64,000 bases of DNA from assembly GCA_005281725.1 (NCBI GenBank), contig SSBO01000012.1:20600779-20664778 (forward strand). Reading direction: 5' to 3'. The position numbers and the translations under genes are program-made. Within the stretch, counting starts at the first letter, position 1. Each line of letters starts with the position of its first letter. The notes beneath the pieces were generated by a model. It had not been told where the DNA came from. It was given only the letters and a program-made list of their open reading frames with translations, and searched no databases. Below, piece by piece: positions 10,201 through 21,871 of this stretch. The DNA comes from Wuchereria bancrofti. Its lineage: Eukaryota > Nematoda > Chromadorea > Rhabditida > Onchocercidae.

Positions 10201-12529
10201 TTTATTTTCTTACATTATCTTGATTTTGGTTTTGGTTCTACTAAGATATTATTATATATTCTTGGATATACCATATGTACTACACTTAGAAGAACTGCTT
10301 TCAGAAATTGCAGTCTACTTAATTCATTTACCATTTCTGAATTGCTTACCAAAGGTTAAACAACAATTTAACCGGTTTACTTAATATTAAACAGCTCTGA
10401 TCTGTCGGAAAAGATGAATTACCGATTAAAAAACTCTTTGGCCAGATTATAGCAGTAAATATAGATTATAGAGATGCTGATGCATGATATTTGAATTGAA
10501 ATGATGTGTAAAAATTGCTGTTAGCTAATTCAGAACCCGTAGGAAAGGACAGCAGATGGAAGATCTGATATGAAATGATTATGCTCATTTCAACCACCTA
10601 TTGTTCAGTTGACAATTGTTGATATCGGATCAAATAATTGCATTTAAAAAAAACTACTCATCTTCATTGAGTAAAGCTATCGAGTTATTCACAAGTTTTA
10701 AGTGTTGCTTCTATCCAAGGCGGAAATAAGATTATGACTAGAATGTTAATGGATCATCATGAATCGGTTACTTCTTCCGATCGATAAAAAGTAACATTTT
10801 TTTGTTCTTCTATTTCTCTTTGTATTCCTGAATTAATCCAGTTTATTGAATTTAAAAATTTCATACTATCATATAGGTATCATATAGATATGGCTAACAA
10901 ATTCATCAACACATCTATATGAACATGCAAACTATAAATCATTTAATTATTGTATTGGAAGTGTCAGGTAGGAAGGTATGGAATGAGGATAATGAACTCT
11001 CGATGGCTCTAGCAAGAGTTTTTGAGCGATTATTCAATATTTTTTCTTAAAAAAAAAAACATGATATTGCCACAACCTTGACCCACCAATTACGTATTTG
11101 ACAAATTGACGATGGTGATAATCATGGCAAACTTGTAACTATTATTATAGCGGAAAGGATAGGTACGATTATCAGATTAGCATCATAATGGTTCAATAAT
11201 AAAGTGGTTTTTAATATTTTTTTTGGAAATTTTTTTAGAAAATTTTGAATACATAGACGTGCTCTAAAGAAATGGAAAAGATCATTCCTTTCATATGTAA
11301 TCATTTAGAATCATTGTCTCTTATTATTCTTCAGTATTGTCATATAATAAATTTAAATTTGCATCTTTTTTTTCTACTGACTTTCTTAGGCTTACAGAAT
11401 TGTACAGGTGAACAGACTGCCTTATAAATGTGTATAGCTAGGATTTCCGCTAATTTAGAGCAAAATATCGTTTTGAAAATTTACTTTGAAAATATACATT
11501 AAAATGTAATCACTGAAATCATTTTTGCTAACAAAATATGGAGAAATTGCCAATAAAAATTGCTAGATTATCCGACAATTACTCATTTTCATGAAAACGA
11601 AACAATATTTAAAAATTTTGAATCACGCGAATTGTATTTGTTTTTTCGTACATTTAATAAATTGACTCATTATATTCATAAATTAACTCATTGCACCAAA
11701 TTGATACGGTAAATGTATCATAAAGTTCTTGAAAGTAGCAAGGGATAGCTAAACTGAAATAAGATAAAAAACAAATAGGATTAAAAATAAGTTCGAAATT
11801 TTTCATATATTAAGCACTTATGAATTGAACAAGCATTCTTATAAAAATGCCAAAAGAAAGTGAAAAGCGCAAACAAATAAATAAATACAAAGAAATAATT
11901 AACTTGTGGGCATTTTCGCAGAAATTTCTATGAAGAACAATTTTTGTAATCTAAAATTCTTTGATCCTGTTTAGGGCTAAAAAAAAAAACCGTAATTACA
12001 ATGATTAATTTTCTTTCGTCATAATTACAACAGCACCTTCCGCTAGATCAGCTGGTTATGCAAACACAAAATTGAAATTTTATATTTCAAGAATGATTAT
12101 TAGCAATTGACTTTTCTTTTATAAAAACTTAAATTGACGTAGAAATGATTCAGTTGTTCTTTTTAGAGGAAAAGAACTTTTCCTAAAGTGTTACAAGTGA
12201 CCTTCTCATTGCTAAAAAGGCAATTTCAAATTATGACCTATGTTATCATAATATCATTGTTGATATCTTTATCGTTGTTATCCTTGTTGATTCATTACGG
12301 CTAAACTGTACAGAAGAGAAAGTAAATCGTAGATTTGTATTCAATTTATTGAGTGGTCTGAATTATGTACAGTCTTTTGATCTCTACAGTATGTCAAATG
12401 GTCATTAAAAAGTAACAGTTTTGGCAGTTATAAAATGGATTACTTTCAATTCAAAAGATTCATCTTAAGTTATTGCACGTTACCAGAACTATCAATGAAA
12501 ATTTTGTTTTCAAATTTTTTGTTTACGAT
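7260..12529. other. Long AT-rich intergenic stretch
   Basis: No gene supported. The longest frames (for example 94 codons at 8498-8782, minus) have low-complexity Phe/Ser/Ile composition and no splice signals in phase. The 14-mer GTGGGAGAATATGA near 8317 also ends repeat R; it is probably coincidental. Confidence 0.6.
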
Positions 12530-12960
12530 TTAAGAATTTATCACAGCCGTATGAATCACTCGAGATTCACCGCTGCGCTTTACTTCACTTAATGTATGTG
12601 TGATTGAAGTTGCATGTATGATTTCTACGTCTTTATCATCAGTCATCAAACCAGTTATCAAACATTCTGTTATTGATATTCCAATAACAGTTGCATTTTT
12701 GACGTAACTTTTTTAAAATACTGTTATCTTAGATATCACTTTTAATACTGCAAGAATTTATTGTTTTAATCATGTTAATTTGTCTTTCTCGAATTAATAA
12801 GTAATTAAAATGCGACACCGACTTATTTGAATAAATTCGCTTCCAAGCTTTGATCCTTTCTCAACAATCAATCACGGTTTTCTTCATTTTGCATCGCATT
12901 CCGCAAATTTCAACATTACATGCTATCACGCATTCTAAAACATGTTTCAAGATATGATCA
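12530..12960 (-). CDS. Possible fragment of a Cys-rich gene (two exon-like frames)
   Basis: Two minus-strand frames look coding. The first, 12861-12960, follows a strong TTTTTCAG acceptor and reads DHILKHVLECVIACNVEIC then GMRCK; its Cys spacing resembles the end of a ZP (zona pellucida) domain. The second, 12530-12712, reads ITECLITGLMTDDKDVEII and then HTLSEVKRSGESRVIH before a TAA. I could not join them: the GTGATT and GTTGAG donors after the first frame do not give a matching phase with a good acceptor for the second. It may be a decayed gene, two unrelated frames, or a gene whose other exons I missed. Confidence 0.25.
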
Positions 12961-13893
12961 CTGAAAAATGTACAGACATATTAATATGCACTATTACAAT
13001 AAATAATGCAATGATGCGGAATCATCCATACAACACTTGTGATGAGGAACAAACAAATGTGAAGATAACAAGCAGTCATCAAAAATTTTTTGAATTAATT
13101 AAACAAAGACTGTAAACAGAAACGAAAATAAGAACAAAACTGAATATGAAAATACTAGTACAAAATAGAGAGAAATGTAATTTACATATTTTTTGACGAA
13201 AAAATCAACAAATTAAAAAAAAAAATGTGAATTAGTATAAAATATAAAACAGAACGATATTGTGAATTTACGTACAAAGAAAAGATCATTTTAATGACCA
13301 AAATTGAAGTAATTATTTATTAATAACAGAACTTAATAATTATGTAACATCCAGTAGAACATGTGATGCAGGGAAGAATCCATATGAAATTCTAAAAAAC
13401 CATGTATTTTTCGGGAAATTTTGGTAGTATAAAACTATGTAATTTTTAAGTGTGTATCAATTAACTGAATCTTTATTTCGTGTAAAATTAATCTGATGAA
13501 ATTTTCAGTTCTCAAAAAACAAACTCGAAATAATTGGTTTTACGTTGTTCAAATCGAATTAGAAATTTTTAATGTGGTATAGCTGCAAATAGTTTAGACG
13601 CTAAAAGGTCAGAAATTTTTTTTTGAGTGAGCGAAAGAAAGAAACGATAAACCGGCAATGACTGCCTTTGTTTTCAGTATCACAGCTTGCAAAATATTTC
13701 ATGGACCGATGTGCTGGATTATTTGTTTACTTAGTTTCTTATCAATACAGTACAAAATAAGTACACTGAAGATTATTCATCCCAAATTTGCGCATCATTT
13801 GGTCAAAATCAGAAATGAAAATATAAATGCAAAAAAGCAGCAAAATTTTCAAGATAATTTTTAATGCTTTTAATTTTCAGATAATTGAATGAC
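12961..13893. other. AT-rich DNA with short ambiguous open frames
   Basis: Around 13640-13800 short frames are open on both strands next to TTTGTTTTCAG, but none can be linked to another exon. They sit directly left of an LTR-like relic and could be retroelement debris. Nothing else is seen. Confidence 0.4.
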
Positions 13894-14449
13894 TGTTATC
13901 GCGAAACTCTATTAAAAATAAAAATATAAATGAAAAAAAATTGAGGGTAGGAAATATGGTCAATGAATAAATAATGCTTATACATAAACTCTTTGTTTCA
14001 ACCATGTTTATACGTAAATTCTTTGTTTTAAGCATGCTTATACTGCAAACCCCTTATACATTGTTCCCAATAATGTTTATAGCTTAAACTCTTTGTTTCT
14101 AATGTTTCTACCGTAAATTCATTGTATATTGTTCTTCCTTACCTGATATTTAAACTTTAAATTGCCTTCCCCTTTCTTTGTTTACATTATGACTGTGACT
14201 ATCCCTGAAGCCTAACAAGGAATTCATCATCACCACTCCCAGATATATGTTGCATTAAAACAATTGCACTTAACCAAAAAGGGATCTCCTGGTCTCCTCA
14301 ACTTGCACCTCAATCTAAATTTCATATTATAGTGTTGCTTTTGTTAATAAAGGAAATATTATATTCCTGTGTTACCCCATATATTTCCATCTGCATCAAA
14401 CAAATCTCCCTGAAATCAGCACTCTCTCAAATACTTATTTTCCACTGCA
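13894..14449. mobile_element. Older LTR-like relic related to the solo LTR at 5500
   Basis: The right part (about 14333-14430) aligns by eye with 5850-5960: both have GTTGCTT, TAATAAAGG, a TCCTGTGTTACCCC or TCCTCTGTTATCCCA stretch, and AATCTCCCTG..ATCA. The left end TGTTATCGCGAAACTC resembles the other LTR's TATCGCGAAGCTAAA. Ends TG...CA are therefore plausible but no clean target duplication remains. It contains four degenerate units of about 35 bp built on ATAAACTCTTTGTTT (13974-14130). It looks like a diverged solo LTR. Confidence 0.45.
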
Positions 14450-16026
14450 CTGATAGGCTTGGCTGGATTAAACATAACTTCTGTAATATTTCGGTAATAT
14501 TTTCTTTCCTAAGCGAAATAATGTTGCAGCCAAGTTTATGTTGCCAATGAAATGCTTTTCGGTTCAATTAAAATCATCATTTCCTTACGACATAATAAAA
14601 ATTTCCTCCCTGTCTATTCAAATCTCTAAAAAAAGAATTAGGCAGGATGTAAGACGAAAACTAACCAACATCGAAAGTATTCAATTCCACACACATTATC
14701 TATCATTTCTACCAATTTTTAAATTTGTATCATCAAAATTCCCATTTCTCTATCATTTTTCCGAAGAATAGTCGTATTATTGTTTTAGGCTGAAGGACTT
14801 TTCTTTATTCAAAATCAATCAAGTTATCAAACTAGGATGAAGCAAATAGTCAAATATCCTTTATAATTTGTTTGTTCTATTTCGATGTTAAAAAAAACGA
14901 ACACTGCTAAAATTGTTTAAGCATCTTTAGTACCGGAAAAGCATGTTCAACCAGATAACTGAGATAACAAATTATTTTACAAGCAGCACTGAACCTAACG
15001 AATTTATTTATTTGTCTTACTTTTTTCTGTCAAAAATAATTAGTTTTGAATTTTCAGAGGAAGAAGTAGCGGTGAATATATAAAATAGTTAATAGAGAGA
15101 ACAAATAATTTATTTTATAGATACCTTTGAAATTTGAGTTCTTGAGAATTTCATTTTCAAAAGTGTTATCGCAAAAAGCTGTAAATGAGAAACTAATTTT
15201 CACAGAACTTGAGCTTGCAAAAAAAAAGGAAAAAAGATTGTTGAAAGGGTTTTGAAGCCTTCTTCGGAATCTGAATTTTCTCCAAGTAGTTTTAGGATTT
15301 TTAGGGTAATGTAATTCAAGTTTAATCCAACTCTTACTTCTAACCAAGTAGAAGAAACTATCTTTTTTATTACACACATTTAGAAATTATCAAATTTGCA
15401 CGCTTTTTTATTAATTTCTGCAAATGACTGGCGACATTACATGCACTGTACTTAGGTGACATCCAAGTGAATACTGTATCTGAAATTTCGCTTTCATCTA
15501 TTTGCGAGAAAATGGATTTCAAATCCCAATAACTGAATAGAGTATAAACTAAAGAAAAATGTTATTAAAACATTCCAAAATACAAAAAGATATGTATTTT
15601 TTCAAAAGATCCAAAAAATCTGTAGGACGAAAATGCTTAAGGAGTGCATTATAAATATCCAAAAAACGGTTCATAAATTTGGCCTTCAAATAGTTATTTT
15701 AAATGTTCATCCCGGAATTCTTAGAAAAAAATCATAGATTCTCTTAGAACGTCGAAAAAACTTAGAAAGAAAATAGTAAATACCTGAAAGTAATTAAAAT
15801 TAACAACGAATAATATGCACTTAAGATATTTGATTTAGATAATTTACTATCGTTACCAACTGCCGGGTTGTAAGTAAAGATGCAAAGTGTATGAAAAGAG
15901 AATATGAAAAAATTATTGAGAAATTAGGAGAAGCATGAAAACAAGGAGTATTTTTTAGAGTTTTAATTTTCTTTTAAGAAAAAAAAAGAAGATACAGCCT
16001 TTATTTCTTGAAACTAAAAAAAAAGG
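14450..16026. other. AT-rich DNA, no supported gene
   Basis: Two longer frames, 14538-14771 (plus, 77 codons) and 15054-15377 (minus, 107 codons, starting MCNKKDSFFYLVRSKSW), are the only candidates. Neither has recognisable motifs or linked exons; the second is rich in Phe, Asn and Ser as expected of chance frames. Confidence 0.45.
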
Positions 16027-16028
16027 TA

Positions 16029-16640
16029 GTGCTCATAATTTTTTTCTGCTTTCGTTGTTAAAAGTATAACCTTCGAGCAAAAAAGGCAGTCATAAGGCTT
16101 CATAAATCTCATTACATTATAAAACTTTCTATTTGGTAATAAGTTTTTCACAATAAAAGACAGAATCACCTAATCCTTTCAAATATAACAACGGCAACTT
16201 CTTAAGTTAAATAGTCTATTAATGTGATTTATAATTCGGTATTAAAAGTTATTAAACTGATCCGGCCATCAATTCTTTAATATATCATTCATCGTCAAGT
16301 CCGGATTAATCAATTATCAAAACTGATATTGTTTTCAATTATTCTACTTTTTAAAGTGACAAAATTACACCACAAATTCCAGCTACTCGTAAACTTTACT
16401 ATACAGCTGCGTTGATCTCTTCATCGGTACATGCTATTATCTGCAGTTATGAACTTCTCAAATGACTGTTGAATATGTAATTTAATTGTGCTATTGTATA
16501 TATGTCTATTTATACTTCAGTTTCCTTTTCTATCATTTAGCCAAATAGAAAGTTTTATGATGTAATAAGCTTTATGAAGCCTTACAACTATCTATTTTGC
16601 TTCAAAACGGTTAAGGAAAGTCGAAAAAAATTATGAACGC
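16029..16640. mobile_element. Tc1/mariner-type foldback element (MITE-like)
   Basis: Long imperfect terminal inverted repeats of roughly 110 bp face each other. The left end is GTGCTCATAATTTTTTTC; the right end, read on the complement, is GCGTTCATAATTTTTTTC. The inner parts, for example CATAAAACTTTCTATTTGG-like arms at about 16115-16140 and 16541-16560, also pair. Both ends abut TA (16027-16028 and 16641-16642), the target duplication of the Tc1/mariner superfamily. The 612-bp element has no transposase frame, so it is non-autonomous. Superfamily is inferred from the TA and TIRs. Confidence 0.75.
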
Positions 16641-16642
16641 TA

Positions 16643-19412
16643 TTTTGTGAAAGTCTTTACTTAATATAACTTTTTTTCAGTCACCAAGATAGGCAAGCAA
16701 TGTCAACGCTTAGAAAAAGTATTGGTTTTGAAGGAAATAAATTTTAGTTAGGTAAAGAGCGTTAGAAGTAATGGAAGTGTCGGAAAATACAATCAAAATT
16801 GAAATAAAATTGTATTGTATCCAAAGAACTGAAAACTGTCCTAATTGAATAATCTTTAGGCAAATATAAAACTGCATCAAAATTGTATATCATGAAACAA
16901 AAAAAATTATCCTACACTCATCTCGCAGCTGTAGCTGAGCTCATCTGCATTGCCTGCAATGTTTTGTTAATATGTTGAAAATTGTACCTATGTTTTAAAC
17001 TAAATGTACATGCAATGTCGAAATATTGTAAAGTTTTTTAATCTAATAGTCTTTTACGAGCAACTGACTATATAAAACCAAGTGCTTACTATGTAAAGAG
17101 TAAAGATCATCTGATAGACAGCTCTTTATTCACTGTAATCATGTGCTTGTTGCAAGCTAATGTTCACTATATAAGATTTAAACATTGTCTTAGAAAGGTT
17201 TTTAGGATTTTTGTTTATATCCCTTACTTTTTTTCGCATTTATTTATTTCTTCCGCTTCATTCTACACTCATAGATAACATCTCAATAAAATTATCAGTA
17301 TTGTAAATATAAATTAATAGTTTATGTGACCTAGTTGTTTGCGAGTAAAATTAGAGTCCATTACAGGACACATTTGTCTGTACAAATCCAAACTACAAAT
17401 AAAGAAGCTACGTTAAAAATCTATATAAATTCTTTACAGGAAAAATACAAAATCAGAAATTATTGCGTTCAAAAGATTAAAACAAAAGATTACAATTGAA
17501 ACAGTTCTAGCTGAAGAAATATAATGAATGATAACATTTGCCTTAGACCAGTGAATGGAATATTGTTTGAGTGTGTTATGACATTAATTACTTAAAATCG
17601 AAAGTGATTGTGAAGCGCAATTGGTGTATCAGCCATCGCTACAAATTAGTATTCATCCGTCCGCCTTTATCATTCAATTATTCAATTTTGTTTACTCTTT
17701 TAATCATTAACATCATGCAAAATGACAAGAATTCATAGCGGTGTTTAAATGTATGTATCTGTTTCTGCTCTAATTAGTTCCTTTTGATTTATTTCTAAAT
17801 TAACTTTTATCTACTTTAGCACTATTTTAAAGATTTAGTATGATAAAGAGAAAAAAATACTGTTTCTAAGAATAATATTGGACATATTTTTCATTAGTCC
17901 GAGTAATTGCAAATCAAGGATTAGAAGTTGGAACTGTAAATTTAAAAAATTAAAAATTTTTTAAATTTCAACTTTTATTTCTTATTTTTATCAATCCCTG
18001 TTATACAGTGTGGCGAATTATTTTGAGAACTTTAGACACTCCTTGTTTATCAGAATTTTACACAAATTTCGATGCAATAAGACGACTTATATTATCAATA
18101 AAAATTGCTGAAACTTAAGATTTTTTTTTCTTTCGCATTTTATAAAAAGTATCAATTAAAATCATCTAATGTGATTTAGTGCTTAACATCATTTTATATT
18201 GAAATATGTGGCAATGCAACAAGTATTTTTATTCATTATTCTGAAAACCAATGGGTTATAACACAAGTAATTTGCACAAGTAACATTAATTTACTCCATT
18301 TTGTAGCTAACACTAATAATAACATTAATAACAATCAATAACAATAATAATAATAAATAAATAAATAAAACAATAATAGTAGTAATAATAACAATAATAA
18401 TAAAACAATAATAACAATAGTAATAACGATAATAATAACAATAATAAATTACTCGAATATGTCATTTCCAGTCATCTTTTCTTACTAATATAAAATGAAA
18501 AGGTTAAAATAAAAACGACAAATTTAATCGATTTTACCTCTTCCCTTATCTCTACACTTCTTCACTCTAACCGTCATCAATTCAAATTAAACGAAAATAG
18601 TTCAATTTCAGCGATCCGTTTATCACTAATCCGAAGAGATGACAAATTTGTGCTATGTTCTAAATTATTTTTCAAATCACACTGATTACACAAACTAAAA
18701 ACTCCCGCTCATGTGGTGGAAGATAATTCAATTCTTTTTTGTTAACTGTTTTAAAAGTTTTTTTTGTTTCGTATAAATAATTGATAATATTAATTAGCAG
18801 ACAGAATCAAAAACAATCGAAGTGTTTTTTACTCAATGAAATTTTCAATGAGATATATAGTGGCTATCGCCACAAAGTGCCAAAATAAGAAATTTCAAAA
18901 GTTTCAACAATAATTGCAAAGACTAAGTAATCAGCTATAGATTGATTATTCGCGTTAAGTGCATAAATTGCACTATCAAATGAAGGAAGGCATGCGGTGC
19001 TAAATAATCAGATGGTGTTGTAATCTCGCATTTTTTTAGAGATCCAAGATTGTGAAGAAGTTGAAAGCTTTTTTGGAAGTTTTCACAATTTCTTATTTCT
19101 TAAAAATTTTCCATCGAAAGAATTTATCATCTTTGACACACAAAATTTAGCTTCAGCAAAGGACATAGGAAAAATGTAATTAATATAAGATCTAATGTGA
19201 CTGATAGAAAGAAGTGGTCAATTGACAAAAGTTGCCAGTTCACTTTATTAATTTGGAAAAATTTGATAACTGATCTTTTAAACAGTTAATAATTTATGAG
19301 TCTGTCAAAAATGTGACAAAATTCTGTTAGAAATTCAATATTTGTGAATAAATATTTTTTTTAAAAATTATCCATCAAAGTATTTCTTTTGAGAGTAAAA
19401 TTTATACAATCT
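16643..19412. other. AT-rich intergenic DNA
   Basis: No gene supported. It includes an imperfect AAT/AAC trinucleotide array at about 18310-18450. Confidence 0.6.
18310..18450. repeat. Imperfect AAT/AAC trinucleotide microsatellite
   Basis: About 140 bases of AATAAT, AACAAT and AATAGT units. Confidence 0.85.
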
Positions 19413-21871
19413 TCATAAAGGATTTTTGTTGAATTCATTGGCGATATCTGTATTCACTTCGTAGACATTCCTTTCACTGGAGTATTCATTTGCTAAACTT
19501 AAACTATTTAGCTGTTCCGTCTCTTCCGGTCGAGCTAGAATGTGTAACACGTACAGAGGGAATATTAGACTGTAAACCAGTCTCAAGTATACATCTGCAT
19601 GATTGCCTCCAAAAACGAAGAATCAAATCTAATTTACGGTCTAGAATTTGAAAAAAGACTGCTAATTATGAAACACAGTGGAAAATGTATCTCAAGATTT
19701 ATTATATATTATACATTGACCGGAAAATATTGCATAATGCAGGTGTGAATAGCGGATAAAATATATATTACCAACTTCGAAATAATCAGTTTCTTTCAAC
19801 AAAGTAATCGTCGCATAATTATATCAGTTATGAAGTACTGTCATTACTAGGAAATAAATCTACCGGTGATAAGATGATGAATTATGATGATACAATTTGT
19901 TTTTTAAAAACTAACCGATATAATCAAGCGTCGGCTTCCTTCGGATAATTTTGTGCAGAAAGCACTTCTCCCAGCAGAGACAAACTATGATGAGTATTGT
20001 TAATAAGGCAAAAGTAACAATCAGTGTAGTAGATAATACTGCTGGCAAACTGAAATTTCATCAATTTTCCATACATTAAATTTTTTTTTTTTGAAAAAAT
20101 GTTAATGTTATTAAATGACATTAAAAAAATGACATTAAATTTGAAAATGTTAAACAAAATAAAATGTGCATTTTTAGAGAAGCTTCAAATAAACTAATAG
20201 ATTCGATATGTCTAAACGATTTTTTCCTTCTACTTGCTTAGCTCAATGCCACAAGAAAAGCAGACCAAAAATTTTAACTTAAAGAATTACAAGAGATATC
20301 GCTTTCAAAGAATATTATGGTTTCTTCACTTTCCAGTTGAACAAATTAGTACATTTTTCGATATATAGATTTCTTCTTCATAAATCCAATGTAGAGCTTA
20401 CGCTAGGTTAATTATTCATAAAATTCCTCATCATTCTTGTTCTCATGAAGGACCTTTGAACCCAACATATTTCTCTTAATTGCTAATGTTTAGTCCACAG
20501 ATTCTTCATTAAATTCCTTTCTGAATGATATCATATCGGCATTTAATCTACAAACGACTAAGCATACTGCCATGAAACTGTTTACAACAATACTTTGCAT
20601 ATGTTGCGTTGAGTCTCAAATTAGTTTATTTTGAAGAAAACTGATATTGAGTAAGTTACGGCCTACCAGATACTACTCTCTTCTTTTGAGCTGAAATTTC
20701 TTAACTACTTCTTATCAGTACTACTAAGAGATAACAATATCATTTCTACTGTTAACAAGAAATAAACGCACTTACTGATTCTCGAGAAATGTCGGTTCAC
20801 GGCAACAATTAATTTTAGGCGGATTGCAACATCGATTCTCCGTTTCACGGTGAAGTTTTGTCGGACATACATATGCATTTACATGCCGTCTTGTTTCTGA
20901 TGATATTACGCCACCGCACTGAACTCGCTCTGCATATTTAAAAACTTTTTAATCCATATTTTCTCTTTCTGGAATCGTTATGTCGCTAGTGTCAGCATTT
21001 TATAAATGAATATCATCAACTATTTTTGTAAGGAATTTCGAGAAATCCAACAATTCCAAATAATACTCAGCTTATCGAGATAAATTCTCTGAAGTCCAAA
21101 TGGGTTCCAAAATAAAGTGGTGGTATTAGCAAAAGCGAAAATGAATCTACTTAAGATTTAACAATGCACGAATTTCAAAAACATTAATGATTAAAATAAA
21201 TATCAAAAGAGAAAGTTACGAAAAATATAAGCATCACCAGCATGAACAACGAATAAAGAGCATGAACAAATGCCAACAATCGTACATAGCGCTTTTCTCA
21301 TTTCCTGAAATTATGACTGAAATAAAGAAAATCGAGATTTCTTGCAATTGTCAAAAAATTTTTTGCATTAAAAATGATAATGGGCGAGCAAAATGCACGA
21401 ATGTCATTTATCATATTAAATTTTTTAATTTATCACATTAAATTTTTAAGACCTGCTTTTTCCAAATTTATGAATAGCATCAGCAAAAAAAAAACCAAGG
21501 GGGAAAAAATGTTTTATTGTTTGCAGTTACATTTTTTTGCAATTATATTTTATGTCTCGAAGCTGAACATAGAAAAATTGAATTTCCTTCATCAACAGAG
21601 TTGAGAAAACGACTGGTCTTATAAAATTTACAAATTTTATGAAAACAAAATTTCAGGCAATGAAATTCACTTCTAATTAAATAAAAAACGCTTTCTGAAT
21701 TATCTAGGGAAGTGTTTCGTTTTTAAGCATAGGTTTTGTTTTAAAAAGAAAAATGATGACATATTAAATTACTTTAGTTAAATCATGATAAAATGTGATG
21801 GGGTCAGAGGACGGGAACATACCCGAATGAAAAGAAAGAAAACGGAAATGTGAAATAAAAATAAGCTCCAT
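19413..21871 (-). CDS. Cys-rich single-pass membrane protein, four exons (Shisa/CX-like layout)
   Basis: Minus-strand exons 21823-21871, 20776-20929, 19916-20049 and 19413-19594 have matching phases throughout and give about 172 residues. Exon 1 encodes a short leader, MELIFISHFRFLSFHS, ending at a GTATGT donor. Exon 2 is an extracellular Cys module: CGG, then YVCP, RCCNPP and NCCREP. Exon 3 is one membrane helix (LPAVLSTTLIVTFALLTILI) followed by a basic cytoplasmic turn (KIIRRKPTLDYI), ending at GTTAGT. Exon 4 is the tail, starting VYLRLVYSLIFPLYVLH and ending in a Glu/Asn-rich segment. The layout, Cys-rich CP/CC ectodomain then TM then tail, resembles Shisa-like and nematode CX-type proteins; orthology is not established. 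If the exon 3 donor were ignored the frame would stop one codon later. Exon 1 is the least certain. Confidence 0.62.
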
